Source: Brachycybe producta
Lineage: Eukaryota > Arthropoda > Diplopoda > Playtdesmida > Andrognathidae
Length of the DNA: 64,000 nucleotides
Assembly: GCA_036925085.1 (NCBI GenBank)
Contig: JAUPFP010000002.1
Coordinates: 8,583,890-8,647,889 of the forward strand
Direction: 5' to 3'
Part shown: piece by piece, positions 22,461 through 32,771 of the stretch
Numbering within the stretch: position 1 is the stretch's first letter
Layout: each line of letters opens with the position of its first letter
Notes under the pieces: generated by a model
Told to the model about the DNA's origin: nothing
Seen by the model: only the letters and a program-made list of their open reading frames with translations
The model's database searches: none
Program-made: the position numbers and the translations under genes

Positions 22461-23357
22461 ATGGCTCGCAAATTCTCTCCAATAGTTGCTTTGGCATTGA
22501 TATTTGCCGTGTTTTACAATCCGGACACGTTCGAGCCAGAGTCGATTCGTGGCAAACGAGTCCTTATTACGGGCTCAACTTCGGATATTGGTGAAGAGGT
22601 TGCATATCAATATTCCAAGTTAGGTGCCTCTGTTGTGATTACTGGAAAACGTGAAGTTGTGCTTCGTAAAGTTGCTTCGAAATGCAAGGAACTCGGTGCC
22701 ACGAAGGTGGAATATGTGGTGGCTGACTTGGCACAGGCTGACGATCGCAACAAAGTTGTCAGTGTCACTGAGAAACATCTCGGAGGATTAGATCACCTTA
22801 TTCTAAACCATCATGATCTGTCAAATACAGCAGGAGTTTGGTTCGGAGGTTCGGAAAATACGACCGCTTTACACCGTGAAATGAATGCGAACTTTGTCTC
22901 TTCTGTGGACTTGACATCTAGATGTCTTCCAATGCTTACTGCCAGTAAGGGAAACGTTGGTGTCGTCTCCTCTTTGGCCAGTAAAATCGCCTTGACGTAT
23001 AATTCCGTCCAATCTGCCAATCAGTTTGCTTTGCAAGGATTCTTTTCTTCTCTTCGACAAGACCTGAGACTTAGAGATACAGGTGTATCCGTAACGGTCT
23101 GCGTAGTGAGTGCCACCAACTCCAATGATGCAGCTTCGAATTTGGTTACCAGTGGTTTTCCATCCGAAATAGGTTTCTTATATGATTCTGCCGTCAACGA
23201 TACAGCAACTGCTGTAATCAAGGGAGTGACGAAAGAAGCCTACGAGATTTATTATCCGAGACTAACATGGTTTTCTGTTAATGTTCATAAATTCATTCCT
23301 GGTTTTGTTGAAGATTATTTTTCCTCAAATGTCCATCATGCAAAACACACAGCATAA
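22461..23357 (+). CDS. 11-beta-HSD1-like SDR lacking catalytic Tyr and Lys (predicted pseudoenzyme)
   Basis: Single-exon, 298 residues from ATG (MARKFSP). N-terminal anchor at residues 5-19. The cofactor loop is TGSTSDIG, with Asp replacing one loop Gly. Asn144 and Ser171 remain, but the YSADK motif reads QSANQ, so Tyr is Gln184 and Lys is Gln188. The rest of the fold is well kept (GGLDHLILNH, CLPMLTASKGNVGVVS, VHKFIPGFVEDYF) and the frame is fully open. It therefore looks like a maintained non-catalytic paralogue rather than decay, though that is inference. The stop codon overlaps the poly(A) signal: TAA followed by ATAAAG. Confidence 0.88.
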   Translation: MARKFSPIVALALIFAVFYNPDTFEPESIRGKRVLITGSTSDIGEEVAYQYSKLGASVVITGKREVVLRKVASKCKELGATKVEYVVADLAQADDRNKVVSVTEKHLGGLDHLILNHHDLSNTAGVWFGGSENTTALHREMNANFVSSVDLTSRCLPMLTASKGNVGVVSSLASKIALTYNSVQSANQFALQGFFSSLRQDLRLRDTGVSVTVCVVSATNSNDAASNLVTSGFPSEIGFLYDSAVNDTATAVIKGVTKEAYEIYYPRLTWFSVNVHKFIPGFVEDYFSSNVHHAKHTA

Positions 23358-23905
23358 ATAAAGAAAAAAGTTGTTGCTTGAGGGAGAAACTAGTTTTTTT
23401 TTTGGTTTTTCAAGTCGGACTGATCGTCTGTACGACGATACTGACTAGTCTATATTAACGTAGAAACTGGGCCGGTAATAGGAATTACCCATGCCGTTAC
23501 AGAGTGGACTCAGTAGCGGCATTTGTTTTTCCCCTCTTGATTGCGTTTTTAGACTTATTATCTGTATGATCTTACAGACTAGTCTGTATCACCGTAGGAA
23601 TTGCGCCTCTAGAGATTAATTATTATGCCGTTACGGAGCGCGGACTCTCTTATCGGGATGGTTTTTTTTGTATAAATGACGAGAACGCTTTTTTAAAGAA
23701 ACTTAAGACTAGAAACGTAAAGCGGGGTATTTGAAATGGCTATACAGCCATCAAGGAAATTTTTAATGCTTTCTAGCTGTGACATAGTCAGAGCTTAGAG
23801 TGCTAAACTCGTGGACGTTTGATAAAGTTTATTTAAAAGTTGATGACTTTAGCATTAGCTTTGACTTTGTTACCATTTCTAACTGGTAAAATACAACATT
23901 TAAGC
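23358..23905. other. Intergenic, no gene recognised
   Basis: Two loosely similar blocks (GTCTGTACGACGATACTGACTAG near 23,420 and GTCTGTATCACCGTAGG near 23,590) suggest an old duplicated repeat. Nothing coding was seen. Confidence 0.35.
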
Positions 23906-24303
23906 GGCAGTCACACTAGGCTGGTTTACAAGCTGCTGGTTGCTGCTGGCTATTAGCAGCAACAGCAAGCAGCAGCTGCTTTGGGTTCACACTTGTCCAG
24001 TCACTGCTGGTATTAGCAGTGCAAGTCATCCAATCACCGTCTTGCAAAAACACAAACTCTAACAACAACCAACCCAAGCAGTGGAGTTTCAACTACCACT
24101 AGTGCCACTACTAGCAACAAAAAGCTCACACTAGATGGCAGCAGCAGGAAGGGAGTCACATGACCAGCTGGTAGCTGCTAAAGTTGGACATGTCCAACTT
24201 CACCAGCTGCTGTTAAAATCACTAGCCCGCTGGAGAAAGCAGCTGCTAGTAGCAGTTCAGACTATGCTGCCAGCGGCTGGGAAACCAGCCTAGTGTGACT
24301 GCG
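23906..24303. mobile_element. Non-autonomous element with GCAGTCACACTAGGCTGG ends
   Basis: Left end GCAGTCACACTAGGCTGGTT and right end AACCAGCCTAGTGTGACTGC (inverted) bracket a body of AGCAGC/CTGCTG-rich sequence that itself can fold back. No open frame of note. MITE of unassigned superfamily. Confidence 0.75.
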
Positions 24304-24679
24304 GCATTAATGCAAAATTAGCTAAGTGCAGTAATGCCTGATTTTGATGAGTAATCCTACAAAATTAGGTAATGTTGACGGGCGTTACACTATGCATCAA
24401 GTGACATTATTCACTGCTACATATTGATTAATAAATTGCAATTGCAATTGCAATCCCGATCCGATAATAATTCTGCAAGACTTGAAGGAGGTTTCTTACA
24501 CATTTGGCTTGCAAGTTGCAACACTTTTATTTTCGATTTTCTGCAAGGGGGATGCATTTGGCAGCAATTTTTCTCTTTTTAAGTTCTTGGTTATGTTATA
24601 TATAGGCCTATTTTACTCAGATGATTATTGCTCGTGGGTTAGTTTTTCATGTGAACGTGATCTTGTTCCATGGTGAAGT

Positions 24680-24720
24680 TAACCTTTGCCCTATCATCCT
24701 ATGTGGACATTGCATCCAAG
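24680..24720 (+). pseudogene. SDR gene relic (short)
   Basis: The stretch TCCTATGTGGACATTGCATC (24,698 on) matches the family codons for SYVDIAS and is preceded by GTTAACCTTTG resembling VNF. Only this piece is clear, surrounded by diverged sequence. It looks like the remnant of a further tandem copy between the genes at 22.5 and 28.7 kb. Chance similarity cannot be excluded for so short a match. Confidence 0.45.
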
Positions 24721-25089
24721 TTTATTTTTTGACTTTGACTTTGATATACAGTTGATAATGACATAAGATTATAGAAATTTTGGTAAATAAATTCTTCTCT
24801 TCAAGGATATTTTTGGGTGGTGTGACTTACAGCTGTGTCCATTGCGATTGTGACACTATCATTGTTTGACTTTATTATAGTTACAAACTAAAGAAGTAAA
24901 GAAGTCTTGTAGAAATACTGCATTTTATATTGGTTTTATTCAAAATACTGACATCTTGAAAAAAATGGCTATTTGCAAAATGCCTCACTTTAAGATATTC
25001 TTTTACTCTTCCATTGTATCTAATGACTTTAAATAAGGAAGATAGAACTAAAAGCTGAAATGTAAATGTGGGGGTAAACATCTGAGGGC

Positions 25090-26878
25090 GAACGTACGGT
25101 GGCCGAGAGGTGCAATCCCTATACACAAACACACGACAACACCCAATACTCTACGACAACTTCCAAAAACTCTACGACAACTTTCAAAACTCTACGACAA
25201 CTTTCAAAACTCTACGACAACTTTCAAAACTCTACAACAACTTTCAAAACTCTACGACAACTTTCAAAACCACAACAACTTCCAAAACCACAACAACTTC
25301 CAAAACCACAACAACTTCCAAAACCACAACAACTTCCAAAACCACAACAACTTCCAAAACCACAACAACTTCCAAAACTACAACAACTTCCAAAACTACA
25401 ACAACTTCCAAAACCACAACAACTTCCAAACTTATTAAATATTATTTCATTTATATTTATTTATAATTATTGAATTTAGTATGCATGTGCACACACATGA
25501 GTGTGAGTGCACACGCTCATTTGTGAGTGCTTGAGCATGCACGCTCATTTGTGTGTGTGCATGATTGTGAGGTTGTGTGTGTGTTTGCAGTTGTGAGTGC
25601 ATGTGTACGCTCATTTGAGTGTACATGCGCACGCTCATTTTTGAGTGTGCATGCGCACGCTCATTTGTGAGTGTGCATGCGCACGCTCATTTGTGAGTGT
25701 GCATGTGCACGCTCATTTGTGAGTGTGCATGCGCACGCTCATTTGTGAGTGTGTGTGCACACTCGTTTGTGAGTGTGAGTGTGTGGTTGTGAGTGTGCGT
25801 GTGTATGTTCATTTGAGTGTGCACACACACACGTGTGTGTACACTCAATGGGTTGTGTTTACTACAGATTCCCTTTAAGACAACACTATGTGAATTTTTT
25901 TCCTTCGTTTAAACGACTTAGGCAGTCGTTCAAACGACCTAGGCAGTCGTTCAAACGACCTAGGCAGTCGTTCAAACGACCTAGGCAATCGTTTATGCGA
26001 CCTAGGCAATTGCTTAAACGATTGCGTAGGTCGCATAAACGATTGCCTAGGTCGCTTAAACGATTGCCTAGGTCGCTTAAACGATTGCCTAGGTCGTTTA
26101 AACGAGTGCCTAGGTTGTTTAAACGAGTGCCTAATTCATTTAAACGAGTGCCTAAGTCGTTTAAACGAAGGAAAAAATTCACATAGTGTATGTCCTAAAA
26201 GGGATCCATAGTAAACACTCACAATCCATTGAGTGTACACACACGTGTGTGTGTGCACACTCAAATGAACATACACACACACACTCACAACCGCACAAGC
26301 ACACTCATAAACGAGTGTGCACACACACTCACAAATGAGCGTGCGCATGCACACTCAAATGAGCGTACACACGCACTCACAACCACAAACACACACACAA
26401 CCTCACAATCATGCACACACACAAATGAGCGTGCACGCTCAAGCACTCACAAATGAGCGTGTGCACTCACACTCGTGTGTGCACATGCATACTAAATTCA
26501 ATAATTATAAATAAATATAAATGAAATAATATTTAATAAGTTTGGAAGTTGTTGTAGTTTTGGAAGTTGTTGTGGTTTTGGAAGTTGTTGTGGTTTTGGA
26601 AGTTGTTGTGGTTTTGGAAGTTGTTGTGGTTTTGGAAGTTGTTGTAGTTTTGGAAGTTGTTGTAGTTTTGGAAGTTGTTGTGGTTTTGGAAGTTGTTGTG
26701 GTTTTGGAAGTTGTTGTGGTTTTGGAAGTTGTTGTAGAGTTTTGGAAGTTGGTGTAGAGTTTTGGAAGTTGTCGTAGAGTTTTGGAAGTTGTCGTAGAGT
26801 TTTGGAAGTTGTCGTAGAGTATTGGGTGTTGTCGTGTGTTTGTATATAGGGATTGCACCTCTCGGCCACCGTACGAAC
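25090..26878. repeat. 1.8-kb foldback made of three minisatellites in mirror order
   Basis: The outer ends CGTACGGTGGCCGAGAGG and CCTCTCGGCCACCGTACG are inverted, followed on each side by TGCAATCCCTATA. Moving inward on the left are CAACAACTTCCAAAACC-type units (25,140-25,430), then GTGAGTGTGCATGCGCACG-type units (25,480-25,850), then ACCTAGGCAGTCGTTCAAACG-type units (25,905-26,010). The right half has the same three arrays in reverse complement and reverse order. The centre is near 25,985-26,010. Open frames here are repeat artefacts. Confidence 0.9.
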
Positions 26879-27159
26879 GGGAACGAGACAGTGCGAGGAT
26901 GAATAAGCATGCAACTGTGTACGTGCATCCGAGGCGTGTCAAACTGTCGCGAAGTGCCTCGACAAGGGCATTCGGCAGAGGCAGTTCACAAACGAGGCAA
27001 CTGCCTCGCCTTGCCTTGTTTCCGTTCGCGCTCAGATGTGTAGTGCCTACCCAAGTTTAAGCATCAATTTCATTAATTACTGTCAGTCTGTTGCTCTCGT
27101 TACGTTCATGCAGCTAATGCATCGCATACAGCTTTACAGAAAAATGACGTCACCCCCAT

Positions 27160-27228
27160 GAAGTAGATATAGATATAGATATAAATATACATAGATGTAG
27201 ATGTATAGATATAGATATATAGATATAT

Positions 27229-27313
<85 letters not shown>

Positions 27314-27440
27314 TATATATATAGATATATATATAGATATATATATAGATATATATATAGATATATATATAGATATATATATAGATATAGATATATATAT
27401 AGATATAGATATATATATATATATATATATTAAGATATAG

Positions 27441-27483
<43 letters not shown>

Positions 27484-27491
27484 AAGATATA

Positions 27492-27526
<35 letters not shown>

Positions 27527-27535
27527 TAAGATATA

Positions 27536-27609
<74 letters not shown>

Positions 27610-27640
27610 CCCAGGTCTGTGTGTGTGTGTGTGTGTGTGT
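27160..27640. repeat. (TA)n / (GATATA)n and (GT)n microsatellites
   Basis: About 450 bp of TA dinucleotides broken by GATA variants, then a GT tract at about 27,617-27,640. The 171-codon open frame across the TA tract is an artefact. Confidence 0.95.
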
Positions 27641-27654
27641 GGAGTAACAAAAAC

Positions 27655-27960
27655 CATTGAAGCACGTCGGAATTTATATAAATTTGAATAAATGAACCGT
27701 TTTTTTTTTCTCAAGGTCAACTATATGTTGAACTCTTCTTTTGGAAAGTGTAGAAGGGGGAGAGAGAAAAGTGGGAGGGGTGAGGGGAAAAGTTTGGAAA
27801 GTGTAGAAGGGGAGAGAGAGAGAAAAGTGGGAGGGGGTGAGGGGAAAAGGTTGGAAAGTGTAGACGGGGGAGAAAGAGAGAAAAGTGGGAGGGGGTGACT
27901 GAAATTGAAATGAAAGGAGTAAATAAAGGAAAAAACGACGCGCATGCGCACAATTGCCTG
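27655..27960 (-). repeat. Interspersed pyrimidine-rich repeat, copy 2 (reverse)
   Basis: Reverse complement of the repeat at 5,195-5,460, including the AAGGTCAA and GCGCATGCGC ends. Here the block containing GGAAAGTGTAGA is present three times, so the middle has been multiplied. Confidence 0.65.
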
Positions 27961-28156
27961 TGAATACATATATATAGATAGATAGATAGAGGTAGCTCAA
28001 TTTGATGTTAGAGGAAAACGTTGATGGCGACTCTGGCGAGGATCGTTGTATAGAGTATAGACTATCTTCTGTAGTATTTTTATTTATCTTTCCTTTTCTC
28101 TAATTAATTAGCGCGCCACTAGATAAAAAATATTGAATTCTGGAAGGGTGAAGCGC

Positions 28157-28330
28157 CAGTGGCGTAGCTAGGTTTGGTGGCGCCCCCCCCCCAAGCCGCC
28201 CCTGTTTTTTAGAACAGTGGGCCACCTTTGCACCTCCAAAATTCGACTTCCGGGGGCTGCAGGTCTCCAGCCAAGGATTATGTCAATTTCCTCTCTCCCC
28301 CCCCGCCCCCATTGTATATATTTCGCTTAG
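28157..28330. mobile_element. Partial CAGTGGCGTAGCTAGG MITE end
   Basis: Begins CAGTGGCGTAGCTAGGTTTGG followed by a C-run, like the left ends of the hAT-type MITEs at 30,534 and 42,638. No matching right end was found. Confidence 0.5.
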
Positions 28331-28630
28331 AAGGTTTCTAGTTATTTATGTTAGCCTCTCACTTGGTTTATGACTTTGTGTCGATCATTATTATTTATTG
28401 ACAGATGAAGATAATATAAATGTAAAAGTGCTTTTTCATTTTTAAATTTATCGTTTTGCCAATTTGCAATTTGTAATTAAAATGGCTGATCCATTTCGGA
28501 TGATTTTTTTTTTCTGAGGCGATTCTATTTCGTGCGCGCGACGCCTTTTGTTGGAGGTGGAGGCTAACTATAAATAAAAATGACATTAATAACATATAAT
28601 AAACAAAGTATATAAATGTTGTGTCCATGC

Positions 28631-28639
28631 ATATATAAA
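28631..28639 (+). promoter_or_regulatory. TATA box candidate before the 28.7-kb SDR gene
   Basis: ATATATAAAG lies about 40 bp before the ATG at 28,674. The start context CAACAATATGG is shared with the related gene on the other strand at 38.9 kb (CAACAATGAT). Confidence 0.4.
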
Positions 28640-28673
28640 GAAATATATATCATTTTTTCGTGGTTTCAACAAT

Positions 28674-29558
28674 ATGGCGCGAAAATATATGTTAGCTGTT
28701 GCTGTAGCTATGTTATTTGTACTGTTGTACAATCCGGACACGTTCGATCCAGAATCGATCCGTGGTAAACGAGTCCTTATCACCGGCAGTTCTTCCGGTA
28801 TCGGCGAAGAAATGGCCTATCAATATTCTAAGATGGGTGCTCAGATAGTTATTAATGCAAGACGCAAAGAACACTTAGAAAAAGTAGCTTCAAAGTGTAA
28901 AGAACTGGGTGCCGCAAAGGTAGAATACTTTGCGGCCGATATGGGAAACGAAGAAGATCGTCACAATCTTGTCTGTGCCACCGAAAAACATCTTGGAGGA
29001 TTAGATCACCTCATTCTAAACCACGGTATCGAATTCATTGATGAATGGATCGGAACTTCCAAGGATATTGAAAATGCACGCCAAATATTGGAAACGAATT
29101 TGATCGCCTATATGGACATTGCATCTAAATGTCTTCCAATGCTGACAGCTAGTAAAGGTAGCATCGGCATTATTAGTTCGATTGGTGCTAAAATCGGCTT
29201 GGCGTATATGTCGACCCATTCTATGTGGAAAGCTGGAATTCACGGCTTTTTTACGGCTTTTCGACAAGAACTGAAACATAAAGGAGTGGAAGTGTCCGTA
29301 ACATTTGCCGTTATGGGCTACATTGGAACTGAAAAAGCCGCTGACGTTTATAAAGAAAATTTTAAGTTTGGAAATTGTTTGGAATATGGGTTAGTGAACG
29401 AAGCAGCGTCAGTTACAATTAAAGGAACGGTTGCAAGAAGTTCTGAAGTTTTTTATCCAAGCGATACTTATTATATGCATTTTTTGTCTAAGTTTATTCC
29501 TGAATATGTTGAAGATTATCTTGGTTTAGGTATGCACAATAACAAGTTTGGACCTTAA
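28674..29558 (+). CDS. 11-beta-HSD1-like SDR with His in place of catalytic Tyr (HSMWK clade)
   Basis: Single-exon, 294 residues, anchor at residues 5-19. The cofactor loop TGSSSGIG (38-45) and NARR are intact. Asn142 and Ser169 are present, but the Tyr-x-x-x-Lys motif reads HSMWK, giving His182 and Lys186. The same substitution with the same Met-Trp insert occurs in the genes at 38.0 and 46.0 kb and in the pseudogene at 41.7 kb, so it is a clade character, not a one-off mutation. Cofactor binding should be retained. Whether His can act as the acid is unknown. TAA is followed at once by ATAAAG, so the poly(A) signal overlaps the stop. Confidence 0.9.
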   Translation: MARKYMLAVAVAMLFVLLYNPDTFDPESIRGKRVLITGSSSGIGEEMAYQYSKMGAQIVINARRKEHLEKVASKCKELGAAKVEYFAADMGNEEDRHNLVCATEKHLGGLDHLILNHGIEFIDEWIGTSKDIENARQILETNLIAYMDIASKCLPMLTASKGSIGIISSIGAKIGLAYMSTHSMWKAGIHGFFTAFRQELKHKGVEVSVTFAVMGYIGTEKAADVYKENFKFGNCLEYGLVNEAASVTIKGTVARSSEVFYPSDTYYMHFLSKFIPEYVEDYLGLGMHNNKFGP

Positions 29559-29814
29559 ATAAAGAAGTTTATAAAAAAACATTTACTTTATATTACACGG
29601 AATAATTGAGGTGTGCATTTCCAAATAGTTGTGAACGCCAAGCTTTTTGCAGGGGAATTTGCTTATCACGAAAGTGCTAATCCTAGCGGCAAAAAGCTGA
29701 AGTAGAATTGTTCTGCAAGTCATAACGTTGTAACAGCCAATAGCAATTCGAGTGACAACCTGGCCAGGCATTTAATGACTATAATCACGTTGTAAACGCC
29801 AACAAGTAATAGGG

Positions 29815-29972
29815 AGTGGCGAATGAAAGACCTAACCTCTATCCTAACCAAACCGAACCGAACCTAACTATTTCGCTCCTCACCAATCCCTATTACTTTT
29901 TATTGACGTCACTGTTAGCCTCCAATCCAATCCCTGAGGCTTGGCGACTGAAAAAATTTAGACTGAAAGGGA
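29815..29972 (+). repeat. Interspersed repeat, copy 1 (AACCTAACTATTTCGC type)
   Basis: A block from about AAAGACCTAACC to GACTGAAAGG recurs at 31,565-31,710 in the same orientation, and partly in reverse at 31,493-31,552. It contains TATTGACGTCACTGTTAGCC. No coding capacity. Confidence 0.7.
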
Positions 29973-30058
29973 AGACACCTCTCTCGCTTCCCCTCTACAC
30001 TTTCCAACCTTTTCCCCTCTCCAATTTAATATCATGGGGTTCTTGGATGGGAAGAGTG

Positions 30059-30095
<37 letters not shown>
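29970..30095 (+). repeat. Interspersed pyrimidine-rich repeat, partial copy 3, plus (TA)n
   Basis: Contains CTACACTTTCCAACC and ATCATGGGGTTCTTGGATGG, shared with the 5.2-kb copy, then a short TA tract. Confidence 0.6.
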
Positions 30096-30533
30096 CGAAA
30101 TAATTGTTTACAAAGTAGGGGGAGTTGGTGCACAGCCCTCCTCCAAACCCCATGCAACAAGCATAATTTAACGAAGCGAATTCGGGCCTCTTGTGCATAA
30201 AGCGGAGACGTTACCACTGAGCTATTAAAATGTCTTATTTTAAGTCTGAAACTTGTTCAGTTTAATGATAAGAATGGCATTTCGTCATAATGTTTGGACT
30301 ATAAATGCGTATTCTTATCATTATATAAGACTTCATAAAGCCATAATCGTGAAACAACGACTATAAACGTGGCCAATGGTGGCTTTTGTGCCTGCAGCGA
30401 CGAAGGTGGTTGCCCGGACTGTGTATACAACTGAATTTGTATGAACATTTTTTTCAAAATTAAACTTAAAATATTTATGACAACTTACGCTGTATGAAAT
30501 GGCGCTAAAAGCTGCGCTCTCGTATGATTTCGG

Positions 30534-31222
30534 CAGTGGCGTAGCTAGGCTTGGTTGCGCCCCCCCCAGGGCTGCTTAAAACGTTGCGCTCTCTTTACGT
30601 CCCCCCTCCACTTAGCCTCATACTGGGGGGGAAGTGCTATTTTGATGAACGGCGGATCAGTAGTAACAGTCGGAAGGTTAGGTTTAGTAAAATAAAGCTT
30701 ATTGCAAGGGGCCTGTTGGGGGGGGGGGGGGGGGGGGGGGGGTGCAGCCCCTCATTTTTTAGCGTTATTAAATCAAATTTGTCCATTTTTTAGCGTTATT
30801 AAATCAAATTTGTCCATTTTTCCGACCGTTCCTCCCATTGAACAAATTATGGAACAGTCGGAACAATGGACTAATTTGATTTAATAATTCTTAAAAAAAA
30901 AGTCGGGGTGACGCACCCCCAGAGACCCCCTGCAACAACTTAATTTTACTAAACCAAACCTTCGGACCGTTCCGCTGTTCATCAAAATAGTACCCCCTAA
31001 AAAATTTTTTATGCACAATAAACGAAATGAAATTCGATTTATTTTCGAAAATAACTGAATAAATTAAGCGAGTGATTCGGAATCACTTGCTTAATTTATT
31101 CAGTTATTTTTGAAAATACATCGACTTTCATTTCGTTTTTTGCGCCCCCAAACCTGCTGCACCCCCCCCCCCCCCCCTCCCGCCGCAGTTGCGGGTCCTG
31201 CGGGTGCCTAGCTACGCCAGTG
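30534..31222. mobile_element. hAT-type MITE with 8-bp target duplication, copy A
   Basis: Begins CAGTGGCGTAGCTAGG and ends with the inverse CCTAGCTACGCCAGTG. GATTTCGG flanks it directly on both sides (30,526-30,533 and 31,223-31,230), a perfect 8-bp duplication typical of hAT insertion. The 689-bp body contains two internal hairpins (around 30,770-30,890 and 31,020-31,140) and G/C homopolymer runs, with no transposase. Confidence 0.88.
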
Positions 31223-31492
31223 GATTTCGGCCGTAGTGCATGCCACTAGTGCTAAAGCCAGTGTTGAACATGGCGTTATTCTAACATTGTAAGTAGAATT
31301 GTGGCGTTTTTTTTTAAATGAGGAGGGCGTTGGGAAATAAAACATTATCCTGTAATTATAATTTTGTAGATTATTATTATAACAAGTTATTTCGATGGAT
31401 GACATAGCATTTTTTAGGAGAGGTCAAAAGTCTTGTTTTTTATTTTGTGATGAAACAGGTTTTTATTATTGATGGTCTTTATAAATTCTTTT

Positions 31493-31710
31493 CAGTCGCT
31501 AAGCCTCAGAGATTGGATTGGAGGCTAACAGTGACGTCAATAAAAAGTAAAATGAAAGTAATCAAGTAAATGAAAGACCTATCCTAACCAAACCAAACCA
31601 AACCTAACTATTTCGCTCCTCACCGCTCCCTATTACTTTTTATTGACGTCACTGTTAGCCTGCAATCCAATCCCTGAGGCTTGTCGACCGAAAAAATTTA
31701 GACCGAAAGG
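31493..31710. repeat. Foldback made of the 29.8-kb repeat
   Basis: The reverse-oriented arm (TTGGAGGCTAACAGTGACGT) and the forward arm (ACGTCACTGTTAGCCTGCAA) flank a spacer of about 80 bp. The forward half continues through GACCGAAAGG as in the 29.8-kb copy. Confidence 0.7.
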
Positions 31711-31829
31711 AGGAACGCACCTTATTTATAAGTTCCCGTCAGCCAGAAGGCAAACCAGTTAAACCTAATTTTTTATTGCAATCAAAAAAAAAACTTTGTT
31801 TCGTTTGTTCGAGATTCCACAAAGTCACG

Positions 31830-32771
31830 ATGGCCAACAAGCTTCTTATCACCGCAGCATTGTCTTTGGGGTTTGCCGTACTTTTAACTGGCGTTTCCTC
31901 ATATCCTTGCATCCTTCTCGCAGTTACTTCTTTGGGTTTAGCCATTGCAGCTTTCTATCCATGGACTCCTTTCGATCTGAAATCTCTGAAAGAAAAACGG
32001 GTTCTCGTTACTGGCGCTTCTAGTGGCATTGGTGAACAAATTGCTTATTATTACTCTAAACATGGTGCCGCACTTGTTATCGTTGCTCGTCGAAGAGAAC
32101 TTCTCGAGAAAGTGGCCACCAAATGTAAAACCCTCGGTGCCAAACAAGTGGAGTATTTGGTGGCGGACATGGGAAGTTCGGAAGATCGAGAACTGTTGGT
32201 TAAAGAGACTGAAAAACATCTCGGAGGATTGGATCATCTGATTCTGAACCACTTTTCGACGACACCTGGTCTGTGGAAGGGAACTCAGGAAGACGTGACG
32301 AGGTTGAGAATTGAATTGGAGGTAAATTTTGTCTCGTACGTGGATATTGCATCCAGAGCTTTGCCGATGTTGAAGAAGAGTCATGGAAACATAGGTGTCG
32401 TATCGTCGGTTGCTGGCAAGACAACCGTTCCGGGTTTGAGCTCGTACGTAGCCGACAAATTTGCTCTTCAAGGATTTTTTGCTACGCTCAGACAAGAACT
32501 AAAAGTTTCCAATACCGGAGTGTCTGTAACTTTATGTGTCCTTAGTTACACGGCCACAGAAATGGCGATAAAATGCATCAATGAATTATACAAAGGTGTG
32601 CAGAAGCCGGCTTCTGTCGATGGGGCTGCTGTGGCCATTGTTAGGGGCGTAACGGATAGATCGTATGAGATTTACTATCCATTTCTTGCTTGGGTGCTTA
32701 CTACTGCTCAGAAAATATTTTCTGGATATTTCGAAAATTATTCCGGAAAAAGTCTTGTGGAATTTCAATAA
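31830..32771 (+). CDS. 11-beta-HSD1-like SDR with extended N-terminal membrane region
   Basis: Single-exon, 313 residues from ATG (MANKLL), about 20 longer than its neighbours at the N-terminus. That region has two hydrophobic stretches (about 4-20 and 27-43), so a hairpin or cleaved signal plus anchor is possible. TGASSGIG at 61-68, VARR after the second strand, and the full catalytic set Asn166, Ser193, Tyr206 and Lys210 (YVADK) predict a working NADP(H)-dependent oxidoreductase. It is the most divergent member and may be close to the ancestral type. A TTTATAAG box lies near 31,722, about 110 bp before the ATG. Confidence 0.92.
   Translation: MANKLLITAALSLGFAVLLTGVSSYPCILLAVTSLGLAIAAFYPWTPFDLKSLKEKRVLVTGASSGIGEQIAYYYSKHGAALVIVARRRELLEKVATKCKTLGAKQVEYLVADMGSSEDRELLVKETEKHLGGLDHLILNHFSTTPGLWKGTQEDVTRLRIELEVNFVSYVDIASRALPMLKKSHGNIGVVSSVAGKTTVPGLSSYVADKFALQGFFATLRQELKVSNTGVSVTLCVLSYTATEMAIKCINELYKGVQKPASVDGAAVAIVRGVTDRSYEIYYPFLAWVLTTAQKIFSGYFENYSGKSLVEFQ

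Noticed and set aside
25099-26942. Thr-, Gln- or His-rich open frames on both strands
   Set aside because: They come from the mirrored minisatellites of the 1.8-kb foldback and exist symmetrically on both strands.
27150-27665. 171-codon reverse open frame of Tyr-Ile repeats
   Set aside because: Translation of a TA microsatellite.
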